This document shows positions 33,379-44,811 of a stretch of 64,000 nt of DNA, piece by piece. How positions within the stretch are numbered: position 1 is the first letter of the stretch; each line of letters opens with the position of its first letter. Source of the stretch: Triglochin maritima (lineage: Eukaryota > Streptophyta > Magnoliopsida > Alismatales > Juncaginaceae); NCBI GenBank assembly GCA_963682175.1, contig OY821786.1:36511501-36575500 (forward strand), given 5' to 3'. Position numbers and translations under genes: made by a program. The notes under the pieces were generated by a model that did no database searches, was not told the origin of the DNA, and saw nothing but the letters and a program-made list of their open reading frames with translations.

Positions 33379-35000
33379 CGTAACATCCCGGAACAGCGAA
33401 TTTTTTTGAAATTTTAACAAATATAAGATCTCAAGATAACGACAATCAAACGGGAATGTTACTCATAATATTAATCAGTCGGTGCACCAAATACAACAGA
33501 GTTTGTTAAAACGCATGATTACATCAATACAATGAAAGACGTGTACATGTAATCATGACGACCTCGAATAGTCCGTAGAGAATCCTGACCCCGAAATGTG
33601 TGTGCCTGCTCTCAACAGAACCTATTGTGGTCCTGAAACATGAGTTAAACAATAATACCTGAGTTTCCCATTTGGAAACCCCGTATGCCAAGTTCACATA
33701 TATGAATGCAACAATATGTTAATGAACTTATCATACTAGTAACATGTCATGTCATCAACGACAATGAAAACAGATCCCCTCCAAGGGTAAAACAGGACCA
33801 CAGTCCTACAACATCATCAAACACCATCTAAGGGTCAATAATGACATATGTCCAACAACAACATCGGGTCTCCCTCGGAGACCTACCGTAGGCACATACA
33901 GTCTTACAGACAATACACAACGCACCCCCACACACGACTACTCTAGCCAGGGGATCAGTGAGCAGCGTCCGCACTTCCGCGCCAAAAGAATCATATCTGA
34001 AACATCGTGGTCTACACCACACCAACGGAGTTGTCGCCCGGTCGGTCCAACAATCACTCAATAGGTACCCAGCTGAGGTATCATCACCGGAACAACATCG
34101 GCGACATCGATGATACAACATTGGTGGTACAACATACGTCCTGCACAACATCGAACAACACAATGTCATCGCTGGAACAACATCGGCGGCGTCAAGTTGT
34201 AACATCGTCGACAACACCATCGCCGACACATCCTCGGCGGCATCACCGACACAACATCGGTGGTACAACATACGCCCGACACAACATCAGACGATTCTGG
34301 ACCGTAGTCCGCAATGTCATCATGCTCCAAGAGTCATGCATCATCATGCATCGAGATCCCTGATCCCTCAGGTATGCTACTCTACTGTGAGTCAAGACAA
34401 CAATACATCATGTCACAATCTATCAACAGAGGTGACTCGTCCCAAGTACCCACACTCTTCCACTCGGCGGTCCCTGGGCAGGCGCGATCAACACACCCAC
34501 CGTCACCTCCTCGCTCACGCACTAGGTGAGGACACATGTTTCCGTGAACAGAGTTGGCACTTCACTAGGATCGGAAATTCAGTTCTGTACACAAACGGTT
34601 GACCAAAATAGGCACTCCAGTCGACCATTCCCATGGGGTCCGGTGTTGTTCGACCGATGTTGGTTTAAGTCGGGCAAAAATACACTGAACCGGTCGACCG
34701 AAAACCGACAGACACCCGACCTGTCAGGTATCTCTTGCTGCCCTCGTTGCCGACGAGGTCTCCGACCATCTGACGACGATCAAAATCACACCCACAAGTG
34801 TGAGCAAAAGAAAACACTATTGAACTGGCATACCTCTCGAGTTCGACGGAACACGTCGGAGATCACTCAACGTCGCCACCCGACCGCAACCTCTGAACGC
34901 CCGATCTGCTCGCTTCACACCCTGCCTTGCTCACCTCACATCGACGCCGCCTCCTCCACCTCTAGATCGCCGAAGAAAGGAAGAAGAATGTGAGAGAGAT
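33379..35000 (-). mobile_element. Degenerate Gypsy-type LTR
   Basis: CGTAACATCCCGGAACAGCG at the left matches the Gypsy LTR terminus (TGTAACGTACCCGAAAACAG). Further shared landmarks are a 'catgtaatca' segment, a 'cctgagtttccc..aaccccgtat' segment and a CCGGTCGACCG motif at about 34690. Two long stop-free stretches here arise from CATCG/ACAACATCGG repeats, not genes. The right border is unclear. Confidence 0.6.
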
Positions 35001-35284
35001 GGGTGGAAGGTTGGAATGAAAGGGACGTTGGTTTCCTCTAAACAAAACCAAACCGAAGACCAAACAGTAACCAACCACCATACCCCACAACCAACACTTC
35101 TCTATCCTTCCTTCCCCCTGCAACATTTCATCGCTCGAAATAACTCTTTTGGTTGGTATATTCAACATATATTATATACAAGATCTTGTTTTTTTTAAAA
35201 TAAAAATAATACAGGACCTTCAGGGCTTGAAAACGTAGACTTAAAATTAATGCATAAAAGCTTGTGATTTTTGAAGGAAAAAAA

Positions 35285-37111
35285 GGGAACTACTAAACGT
35301 CACCCCAAAACTACTTAAATCGTCCATTGAAATTACCAAATTGCCCTTAACAATATATTTAATACAAATTTCGTCCCGTGTCTTTAAACAAGGTGTTTGA
35401 CTCAGTTTTACTCACATTCCTAGTACCAACACCACGAAAATGTTTGGCGACACACCTGGATCCAGCTAGGTAACGGAGGCGGATTTTTTTTTCCGACTCG
35501 GGCGTCTGGCTAAGACGCCTACACCATGGTGGATGCGTCTTAGCCAGACGCCTATACCAAGGTGGAGGCGTCTGGCTAAGACGCCTCCACATAGGTGGAG
35601 GCGTGCTTGCTAGACGCCCGTATTTTTTTAATAATAAAAAATTGAAAATTAAATATAAATAAATTTTTAAAAATATACGGTGTGTTATCTTAAATTATTT
35701 GAGGTTCTGTTGCAAGATTTTCGGTGGTAACGAGGTCAAATTACAATGAGTTTTTTTGCAAGTGATTAATATTCAAAAATTTCAAGATCAAAGATCCCTG
35801 GTGGTAAAACTTCCCGACTTACAAATACCACATCGACAGGTCGTTCGGGGGTCTCGTTTGGATTTTGAAATTGTTGGATCTGGAAATTTTTGAATGTTCA
35901 TCACTTGCAAAAACTCATTGTAAGGTGAGATGTCGGACGGTCGATCGTTTGCTTCTCGGTCTACCGAACATGTTCCATGTGGATGACCGAGTTTCCATCA
36001 GTCCACCGTGATCGTAAAGACAGTAAGTTTTTGATCTTCCTAGAATCATTGGGTCGGTTTACTGATCTCTACCCAATCATCCGAATATTTATTCTCAGTA
36101 GCTTCGACATTTCTCTGGAAATATCTATTCAGTGTACTGAAGGGGTATCGGTCATCCGAATATAGTAATTATTAACTTATTAATTAATTTATCAATTATC
36201 TAAATTTATAATAAATTATCTTTTTAATAAAAAAATATTAAAAATTACGGGCGTCTGACGGAGGCGCCCCGCGTAGTTGATGGGTGTCTTCGCCAGACGC
36301 CCCCCCCCCCCCCCATGGGCGGGGCGTCTGGGTAAAACTAGACCTGTCAATTGGGTCGTGTTCGTGTACTATCGTGTCTGACAGTTCTGCATTCGTGTCA
36401 GGATTTCGTGTTATCGTGTATAGTATAAATTGAAAAGATTTCATCATGTTTAGATTGAAAATAGTTAAGTGACATGTTATATTGATATTTTTCATTCTAA
36501 ATAACATCTTAATTGACTATAATCAAGTAAAAACAATTGATTATCTAACAAAAGATGCAGTTCGTGTCTGTTTCGTGTACAAAAATAACTTATCGTGTGT
36601 ATCGTGTCGTGTTCGTGTCAAATCGTGTACCAATTATTTTATATTTATATGTTCACAAAACATTGTAATAAATCATTTCAATCATACAAAAAATTTCGTG
36701 TAAAATCGTGTATATATCGTGTCTCCTTATCGTGTCGTGTCCGTGTCGTGTAATCGTGTCGTGTCCAAAATTGACAGGTCTAGGTAAAACACCCCCAATG
36801 GGGGAGGCGTCTTACCCAGACGCCCCTCTCCTACGCGGGGCGGCTCCGTCGGACGCACGCAATTTTTATTATTTATTATTATTATTTTATTAAAAAGATG
36901 TTGGATATTTTACCAGATTCGAGTACACCGGGGCGTCCGTTGGCTCATTACTGACCTCCAAAACATTATTTTTTATGATTATAAGAGGAAGATGAAGAGA
37001 GATGTGTGATAGGAGAGTAAAATGTCGCGTTATAGCAGTAGAAATTAGAGAATGATAAAATGGTAATATGTTGGAACGATTTAAGTAGTTTTAGGATGAG
37101 CGGCAGTTCAC
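35285..37111. mobile_element. Mutator-like non-autonomous element with GCGTCT palindromes
   Basis: The inverted ends GGGAACTACTAAACGTCACC and GTGAACTGCCGCTCATCC (reverse strand) continue inward with CAAAACTACTTAAATCGT / TAAAACTACTTAAATCGT. Flanks GGAAAAAAA and AAAAAAAAA could be a 9-bp duplication. The interior has GC-rich palindromes GGCGTCTGGCTAAGACGCC near 35503-35625 and related blocks at 36249-36331 and 36806-36855. A run of 15 C lies at 36300-36314. hAT element 2 is nested inside. Confidence 0.72.
36339..36782. mobile_element. Non-autonomous hAT element 2, nested
   Basis: TIRs TAGACCTGTCAAT and ATTGACAGGTCTA with a perfect 8-bp duplication GGTAAAAC (36331-36338 and 36783-36790). The body is rich in TCGTGT/CGTGTCGTG motifs like element 1, to which it is clearly related. 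It sits inside a GCGTCTGGGTAAAAC block of the Mutator-like element, so it is the younger insertion. Confidence 0.92.
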
Positions 37112-38261
37112 AAAAAAAAAACAATACTTTCGTAATTAGGGTAATAAATGTCAACATTTTTACTTGTGTTACCTCATGATCCGGTATATAAATGTGATAT
37201 AGAGGACGAAACGTGGCAGTATGTGGTGGTGTGGTTTATTTTCTTATCACGAGCGTGTGGTGGAGAGGGATTTGTCTTCGTAGATATTATACTCAAATTA
37301 CTTTGTGCATGTGATTTCAAACATTTGATATTTAAGTATTCATTTTTTGTATCAGACCCTACGCTGGGTGCAAAGACAAAAATAACATTTGATAATTTAG
37401 TGACACAAGCTTCAAGCGTACAATTTACAAGACATCTAGAGATAACTTAATATATATGTTCAAAATTTTAATATGATGTATACTTAAATAAGTAAAATTC
37501 AATACTAGCTTTGGAGAGGTAAATTCAATTATTGTATACTTACTATATATAATTAAAAATCCAGATTATAATATATTTGTTTAACGTGAATTTTTTGTTC
37601 TTTTATTTGATATTGGTGTTGCGAAAACCTCTGAAGAATTCATGATAAAATTCCACACCTTACAAATTTATATAGAAGAATACTTCATTATTGTCACGAT
37701 CATGTCATCATTTGTAACGTTAAGTAAAGAAAATGCAAATGTCAACAAAATGATTTAAACTCAATATTCTATTTCATGGGATATAGGAATACATAAGCTT
37801 TGACACATTTATACGATGCACAAAAGATGAATACATGATACATATTTCATAAACTGTTATCATATATCGAATAGCTTGAAGTACGTGGTAGTTAACTTCA
37901 TGTCAAAGATAATACATTTGTGTAGAGTCTCGTTCGGAATCGGAGCTTGACGACGTATTCATTCTTTTATTTCAAGTAACCGTATTATTGTGACAATTTG
38001 ATTTTCGAGTTTTCGGGATTTGATGATTTGCTCCTTTTCATATTTAAAGTGACCAGGGATAATAAAAACTTCAATCTTTCTTCCCTTTGTCTTGTTCGTT
38101 CATACACTAAATTATCTTCTTTCTCTCATAGATCGACTCTCTTTAAATCGAGACCATCATTTGGTGTTTTCATTCTTCAACGGCGGAAGGAACTCGTTTT
38201 AACTTCCAGAGGAGGTTTCTAAACATCACGAAGTTGCGTTATTCTCTTTTGATGGATATCA
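37112..38261. other. Intergenic, no gene seen
   Basis: AT-rich. Short frames, the longest about 100 codons at 37148, have no recognisable domain. Confidence 0.6.
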
Positions 38262-38618
38262 ATAAGTAGCAAATATGAGTAAGTAATTTAGCCAATTATA
38301 TAGGACAAAGAAAGCCTTAAGTAAAAGATAATCGTCCTCGATGACATCAGTTGACTCTGGGTCAGCTCCATTCTAGAATTAAGTTGGGTTGATCAATTCT
38401 AAATATTTCAAAAGCAAAGGTCAACTTGCATGACTGATCTTGTCGATCAACCAAGACCAACCGACCTGAGTTACTTACCTACAAACTAGACAACTAGTAC
38501 AGGAGCAATGACTGCAAAATTGATAATCAATCAACTAATGAACTAAGCCAAATCTAAAGCTAATATTTTGTATTCGTTTTGATTTGTCGAACGAGTAAAC
38601 ACGAACACGTGTGATACT
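38262..38618. repeat. Segmental duplication copy with the empty Gypsy target
   Basis: Matches 19655-19849 plus 29877-30040. At the position of the insertion this copy reads ACCAAGACCAACCGACCTGAG, against ACCAAGACTAAC / CTAACGGACTTGAC around the array, i.e. the pre-insertion structure. Confidence 0.87.
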
Positions 38619-39899
38619 CTGGGGGTTGTCCGGTCGGAAAGTGAGGGAAATGAAAACGAATCTAGATCCAGTTGGTTACGAAAAGGGAGTTGTTTGTGCA
38701 CATTAAGAAATTTTCAATCAGATTCCGTTGTGTATACAATTTTTTTTTGAGTTTTCTCACCGTTTTGAAAGGAATGTGTTCTGAAAGTTTTACTTTTATA
38801 TGGCAATTGTTATGAATTGGATGTGCAAACATTTTGTTCTTTGATTATGATATTCATCTTTTGGAAGTGTTAAGGAAGAGACGCATGGTCATTAACCGTA
38901 GAGCTCTAAAAAATAATAATTTACAATAAATCAAAAGTTATTCACAATCATGGTAATTAACATGGAACATTAATTACCGAGATAAGATTGTCGTGTTGGT
39001 CATCGATTCTTGTAGCTCTACAAATAATTGACGACACGAGTATATAAAAGAGGAAAAAATTATTTTTGTATATTGAATAAATATAACAAGTAAAACAATA
39101 TGGAATTGTGTTTGATGTCATTAATGTTTTATTGTGTCTTGATATGAGACTTATATCTTTTCACTCAAGAAATGCTTAATTTGATTATTGTCAAAAATTA
39201 TCAATGAGTATAGTGATAAAGACAATAGTTGGTTGAACATGACTTGTGCTGGAAAAGATAGCTAGTCAAACGATTATCATTGTCACTCTTAATTGAGTGA
39301 TCATATTAGTGAGCTCATTGATAGAGCAAAATTATAATGTTCACAATGTAACTTGAGTTAAGTTACATAGTTATAATTAGCTTAAAAGAGATCAAGAAAT
39401 GAATGTAATACAAAGGTGACGCATTTCTACTTTGTATATATTCTTAATATCATGAGGCAATGGACGGACACAAGTGGTGCACTTACATTACTAAATGGAT
39501 CGTGTTTCGTTCGAGTGGAACAAAGACATTTATGTTAATTGGGTAACTATAATGTGTAGCTAGATACCGCTTATAGTTTGAGATATTAAGTGTTTAATAT
39601 TGCGGCCAATTTGGTTTAGATCCTCTTATAGGCCACACCGCAAAACTGAGAAATAAGAAGCTTGATTTTGAATTCATCTGATGTGTAGGGTTTCATGTGA
39701 AAAAGGGACACATGTGGTGAATCAATAAAATCAATATGTCATGAGAATTGACATAATTAGAATTATGGATAAATTCATATAAGGTGTATATATTATGAGG
39801 TGTAATAATTTAATATTACATATGATAATATATTGGAATTTGCTAAAAACCCCAAAAGGTCAAATTTTGTAGATATAAATCCAAAATTTTACAAAGGCA

Positions 39900-40750
39900 A
39901 AATCGGGGTCAGGACAGTAAATCGTTTAGGGTTCGGTCGACCGAGGTGTCTTTGGAACGGTCAACCGAACGGGGAACGGATAAACACAATTGCTTGACCG
40001 AAATTGTCTGGAGTGCCTAAACAATTGTGTTCGGTCAACCAAGCGTGAACGGTTAACCGAGAGAAAATATCCAGGAGCTATTTTGGAATGTTTTCGGTAG
40101 ACCAAAGGTGACACGGTTGTCCAATGAGATTCGACCAGGAGAAATTTTGGTGAGTCAACGGACGACCGGAGAAGATGCGGATCGTCCGAATTTTTCCAGA
40201 GAATTTTTCTCATGTATATTCGGTCTACCGTCTAGCTCACGGTCAACCGAACGTGTGTTAAAACTGAATGGTTCAGTTAACCGAGAAAAATTCTCGGTTA
40301 ACCGAACAATGCGATTTTTGCCTGAATTATTAAGAGAATAATTAGATCATGGGTTGGATTAATTCCAGATTTGATCAAACATTTTTTAGGATCTTATGTG
40401 GCAATTTGAGATTAATTTTAGGAGAGAATAAGCAAGAGATCATGACTAAAGAATAGTTCTTGATAATGATATTTTGGGAGCCTATAAAAGGACCTCTCAT
40501 CCTACTTGTTTAGGTAAATGCATAAATTTTCTCTCATTAATCTTTACCTTAATCACCACGAAAATCTCTTAATAGTTTTATGTTTTGGAGATAGAAAACT
40601 CAGGAGCTTAAAGATGGGTTAATTAGAGATTGATTGACTAACTCATTTCTCTCTAATATGGTTTAGAGTTTTGTGAACACTTGGAGGTGAATCGGCGAGC
40701 GATTCGAAGAGCAACGAAACTCCGGATCTTCTGAAATGTTTTAGAGAACC
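39900..40750 (+). mobile_element. Degenerate LTR-like region with GGTCAACCG pairs
   Basis: Near-palindromes CGGTCGACCG/CGGTCAACCG/CGGTTAACCG centre at 39938/39962, 40036/40054, 40099/40118, 40225/40244 and 40278/40299. They are followed by a TATA-like CCTATAAAAGG at about 40480 and a leader-like segment. This is the order seen in LTRs (array, TATA, transcript start), but no borders were found. Confidence 0.5.
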
Positions 40751-41667
40751 TTTGGGGTATGATTCTCTCTCTTTTATTTATTTTAATATGTGAAGGAATG
40801 CATGATATTAGAATAAACAAATACATGTACGTAAGATCAATGAAAATATAGAATAGATCTTGTATGTTTGTATTAAAGTTTTTAAAATATACACATACAT
40901 AAGGATACGAAATCCTACAACCCTTTTTGTCAGAAAGCAACGTAAGTCGAATTTTTTGGTCGACCGTCAACCAAATGCAAATTAATGTGTCACACGCACT
41001 TTAGCTACACAGTATAACAACTAATATTTGCAAACAACAATAAAACATGCACCAAAAGAACAACAACAAACACACGTTAACAAACAAATTTTATTGTGGA
41101 AAATCTTTTGACCTAGAGGACAAAACAAATGGGATAAACTAACACCTAATACACTATGTAATCAACAAATTACGATTATACACAAAACTTGAGAAATCAT
41201 ACGAGAAGTGAGAGATAATGTTATCTCGATTTGGGTGAATACCCAAATCAACATCGAACACTAGGTGCGGTACAACATCTAGTGCCCCATGGATTCTAGA
41301 AAATTGCCTACATATGTTAAAATCCCATAATTTTGAACCATTTTGGATTTTCGATCTCCATAAATTTCAACCCCATCATTTTTCACAATTCCTTTATGAT
41401 TTCACTCTCATTTAATTTTGATGTTTTAAATTTTGACCCACTTGGTCTTTTGACCTATAGATTTTGACCATTGAGAGATATCAAACTCGAAAAATTCCAA
41501 GTACCTCGACCGGTGGTGGTGGCGTAAGTACATATATTTTAAGTCGTTTACCGATTAAAAACAATCAAAATGGTAAGACAGCCAAGTTGCAAGATATAAT
41601 CCATACTTAAGGACCCAAAAATAGAATCTAAGTAATAAGGATACAAAACTACATTTTTTCTGAAATT
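40751..41667. other. Intergenic, no gene seen
   Basis: AT-rich sequence with no supported coding region or element. Confidence 0.55.
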
Positions 41668-41757
41668 TTGCCCATACACCACTACCTTGGGTCTCATACA
41701 AGCAACAACAAATTAAACGTAAATCTACCAACGTTTTCATTGGACGTCTGTCTAAAC

Positions 41758-41904
41758 ATGTTGTACAGCTCCGACGGCGGCGTCCTCAACAACGGTGAGT
41801 CCTTATACAACGGTAGCTACAGGCTGACGATGCAGAAGGACGGAAACCTCGTCCTCTACCTCAGCGAGAATCCGATATGGGATAGTAAAACCAATGGCAA
41901 GTGA
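41758..41904 (+). pseudogene. GNA-type mannose-binding lectin (B-lectin) fragment
   Basis: About 48 codons read MLYSSDGGVLNNGESLYNGS, then YRLTMQKDGNLVLYLSENPIWDS-like sequence. QKDGNLVLY fits the mannose-binding signature QxDxNxVxY at all five positions, and PIWDSKTNG matches the strand after it. A full B-lectin domain has about 110 residues and three such sites; this has one, then a stop. The frame is open upstream to an ATG at 41668 but that part is not lectin-like and lacks a signal peptide. The stretch is much more GC-rich than its surroundings, as if it was recently part of a functional gene. It is likely a captured or decayed exon. Confidence 0.65.
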
Positions 41905-42084
41905 GACGGTTGTTTGAAATTTGAGTCGGATTCAGAACCAATCCAACAATATTTGACATCCGTTTTGATCTGAACTTTCACATAAATATATGTTTAGGAG
42001 TGTACTAAGGATACAACAAAAAAAACGACGAATGTGAGTTTAAGTAATGAATTTTTAAAATTAAGACGAGCAAAGTGTTATAAA

Positions 42085-42864
42085 TAGGGGTGTAATCGAT
42101 CTCTAAACGAGCGATCCGAGTCTGCTCAAGATCGACTCGTTAAGGGTTTCGAGCGGAAAATTCTGCTCGTGCTCGGTTCGATCTGCTCGCGAGCGGCTCA
42201 CGAGCGGCTCGTGTTAAACCTTTTTTGGTATTGAATTCCTAATAATGTTGTCCTAATAAGTAAATTATGAAATTACTTAAGACAAATATAATAATAGTTA
42301 CTAACACAATCTTAAAATTAACACCTAAAATAAAACACAATCTTATAAATTATACGACAACATTAACATCTTATAAATAAGATTATACACTTGAATCAAA
42401 CAAAATCAACACAATATTAAAATCAAACACAATCTTCTAAATTGTAGGACAACTCACAACATCAACATCATATAAATAAGATCATCTACCTGACCCAAAC
42501 CTTAATTTATTTAAACTTTTGGTGTAGAAAAGAATGAGAAAAAAATAATGAAAAAAAAATGAAAAGTTTAGTACTAATATGGTTTTGATTCTAATGAGTA
42601 TTTTGGTTTGGTTTGTTAAATGGATTGTTGGGTTTGGTAAATTAGTTTATTTAATGAGTTTAACACTTTACTGATCGGGTAATTGGATAGAATATTCAGG
42701 TTAATCAAATAATTGGATATAATAATCAGGTTTCGAGCGATAATTGAGCGAGCATCGAGCGAGTATCGAGCGAGCGGGGTCTGCTCGTGCTCGGCTCGTT
42801 ACTAACCGATCCGAGTAATTTCGATCAAAATCAGAACAAAACCGAGCAGAACTTGACAGCCCTA
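42085..42864. mobile_element. Non-autonomous hAT element 4 (GAGCGAGC-rich)
   Basis: The ends are TAGGGGTGTAATCG and CTTGACAGCCCTA, with a perfect 8-bp duplication GTTATAAA (42077-42084 and 42865-42872). Subterminal zones at both ends are dense in CGAGCG/GCTCG motifs (CTCGTGCTCGG, GAGCGAGCATCGAGCGAG). The middle is AT-rich with no ORF. Confidence 0.9.
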
Positions 42865-44036
42865 GTTATAAAACAAAAATCCAAGACGGTAGATGTCAAC
42901 TTTAAAAGTTAGAGATGCAAAATAATATCAATACATAGTTTAAGTAGACAAACTGTAATTAACCCGTATTTACATGGCAACAAGAAATTCGATGCACAAA
43001 TCTAGTTTTGTTCCTACCGATGCAAATTTTGTTCTCTCCAGGCAACATACCTGTCTGTTGTACAGATGATATTTTCAGATGAAACCATCAAGAAGAAAGC
43101 TTGTAAACCGGGAAGTGATTAGTTAATGAAGTCAATTTCCCAGAGTAGGTTGTAAGTCTAGTAAATGTTTTTGTTGATTATGCTAAAGAAAATATGGATA
43201 AGACAAAAAAAACGTGGAAAAGATGTCTTGACTTTTAAGAAAGGAATGATCATTAATATATCAAATATAAATTCAGATCATAACATTATTAATAATGTTG
43301 CATGCATGTCTGGTATCGCTGCAAGAAAAATGGAACTAGATACACGAATAATGAATGATTTTAATGGCAAGACTTATCTAGCCATAAGAAAACACTTTGC
43401 GAATAATAAAAATACATAATAACTGCATTAACTAAATTCTAAGCACATCTAACCAAATATTCTGAATACCTTATCATATATACCAGCAGTAGAACTAAAT
43501 AAACTTGAACGAGCTACAAACTTTAAATCAAACATCACTTCTTTTTTTAAGACTTTAGATATTACTTTGATTTTAACGTGAAAACGATGGACATTAACCA
43601 TTAAGCATGTTAAGACAAGCATTGGAACGGGTCAAGTAACCAACAAAAAATGTAAGGAGACAGACATCACCAATACCAAGATGGTTAAAATGCGTCTTTT
43701 TTTTTCAAGATTCATTCGTCTATTTTCTGCATCGAACACGATTAAATTTAAATTAGACAGGGGAGTTGAATTTTGAAAGATATATTGTGAAATTGATTTA
43801 TTTTTCCTTCCAAAAAAGACAAAATGAAATGTAAAAATGTAATGACAAATAACAACTAATGAAAAAGATATGGGCTGGGTCGTGTATTTGGGCTTGGGTC
43901 AGGCGTAGGCCCAGTCTATTATTACTATTTCCAAATATATGTTTTTAGCTTTGCGTTGGTGATTTAAAATATAATACATACTAATGAACTACAATTTTCA
44001 AGTCGTTATATTTATGGACCGTTGATTATAGACTAA
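42865..44036. other. Intergenic, no gene seen
   Basis: An 84-codon frame at 43165-43419 has no recognisable motif and AT-rich codons. No element borders found. Confidence 0.55.
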
Positions 44037-44165
44037 GAGCACCCTTAACGGGTGCTCTTTGCCCGGGCGCCCCGGAGGGTGCCCGGGTAGCCCTCCCTTA
44101 ACGGGAGGGCGCACCCAGGGCGAGGCGCCCTGGGTGGATTCCCGGGCGGCAGGCCGCGTGCCCCC
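44037..44165. repeat. Serial GC-rich hairpins at the Harbinger left end
   Basis: Four back-to-back inverted repeats: GAGCACCCTTAACGGGTGCTC, GCCCGGGCGCCCCGG..GTGCCCGGG, GCCCTCCCTTAACGGGAGGGC and CACCCAGGGCGAGGCGCCCTGGGTG. The CTTAACGG of the TIR recurs in the loop of the third. The right end has only the TIR and one GGGCGCC. Confidence 0.8.
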
Positions 44166-44339
44166 CTCATTCGTCCGAATTTTTTTTGTTTTAAAAATAA
44201 AGATTATTTATATATAATTAGGATAATGCATTAAATAGGTAAATAGAATTTAATTAATTAGGTATTATAAAATAATTAGAAAAATATTTTATAATTAATT
44301 AACATTTTTTGACTTACTTAAAAAAATCAAAAACAAATT

Positions 44340-44755
44340 AAGCCTCGATTCAATCGTCTCGTCTTTTGTGAATCACGCGCGTACTGTAGGTCCTCGATGC
44401 TTGAGAAGTCCAAGCCTCGATTCAATCGTCTCGTTTTTGTGAATCACGCGCGTACTGTAGGTCCTCGATGCTTAAGAAGTCCAAGCCTCGATCCAATCAT
44501 CTCGTCTTTAGTGAATCACACGCGTACTGTAGGTCCTCGATGCTTGAGAAGTCCAAGCCTCGATCCAATCGTCTCGTCTTTAGTGAATCACGCGCGTACT
44601 GTAGGTCCTCGATGCTTGAGAAGTCCAAGCCTCGATCCAATCGTCTCGTCTTTAGTGAATCACGCGCGTACTGTAGGTCCTCGATGCTTGAGAAGTCTAA
44701 GCCTCGATCCAATCGTCTCGTCTTTTGTGAGTCACGCGCGTACTGTAGGTTACTT
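44340..44755. repeat. 71-72-bp tandem repeat, about 5.7 units
   Basis: Units contain AAGCCTCGATCCAATCGTCT, GTGAATCACGCGCGTACTGT and AGGTCCTCGATGCTTGAGAA. The first period is 71 bp, later ones 72 bp, with about 95% identity. Because 72 is a multiple of three, both strands read through without stops. The array ends about 60 bp before the transposase ATG and probably lies in its promoter. Confidence 0.88.
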
Positions 44756-44811
44756 CTCAGAACTATAAATGTACCCCTCCTGGTTGGTTCTCTCTCATTC
44801 ATCTACGAACA

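Noticed and set aside
33828..34993. Long stop-free stretches on both strands (up to 155 codons)
   Set aside because: Low-complexity ACAACATCGG-type sequence within a degenerate LTR, with no domain similarity.
43165..43419. 84-codon frame
   Set aside because: AT-rich codons, no motif, no promoter or splice context.
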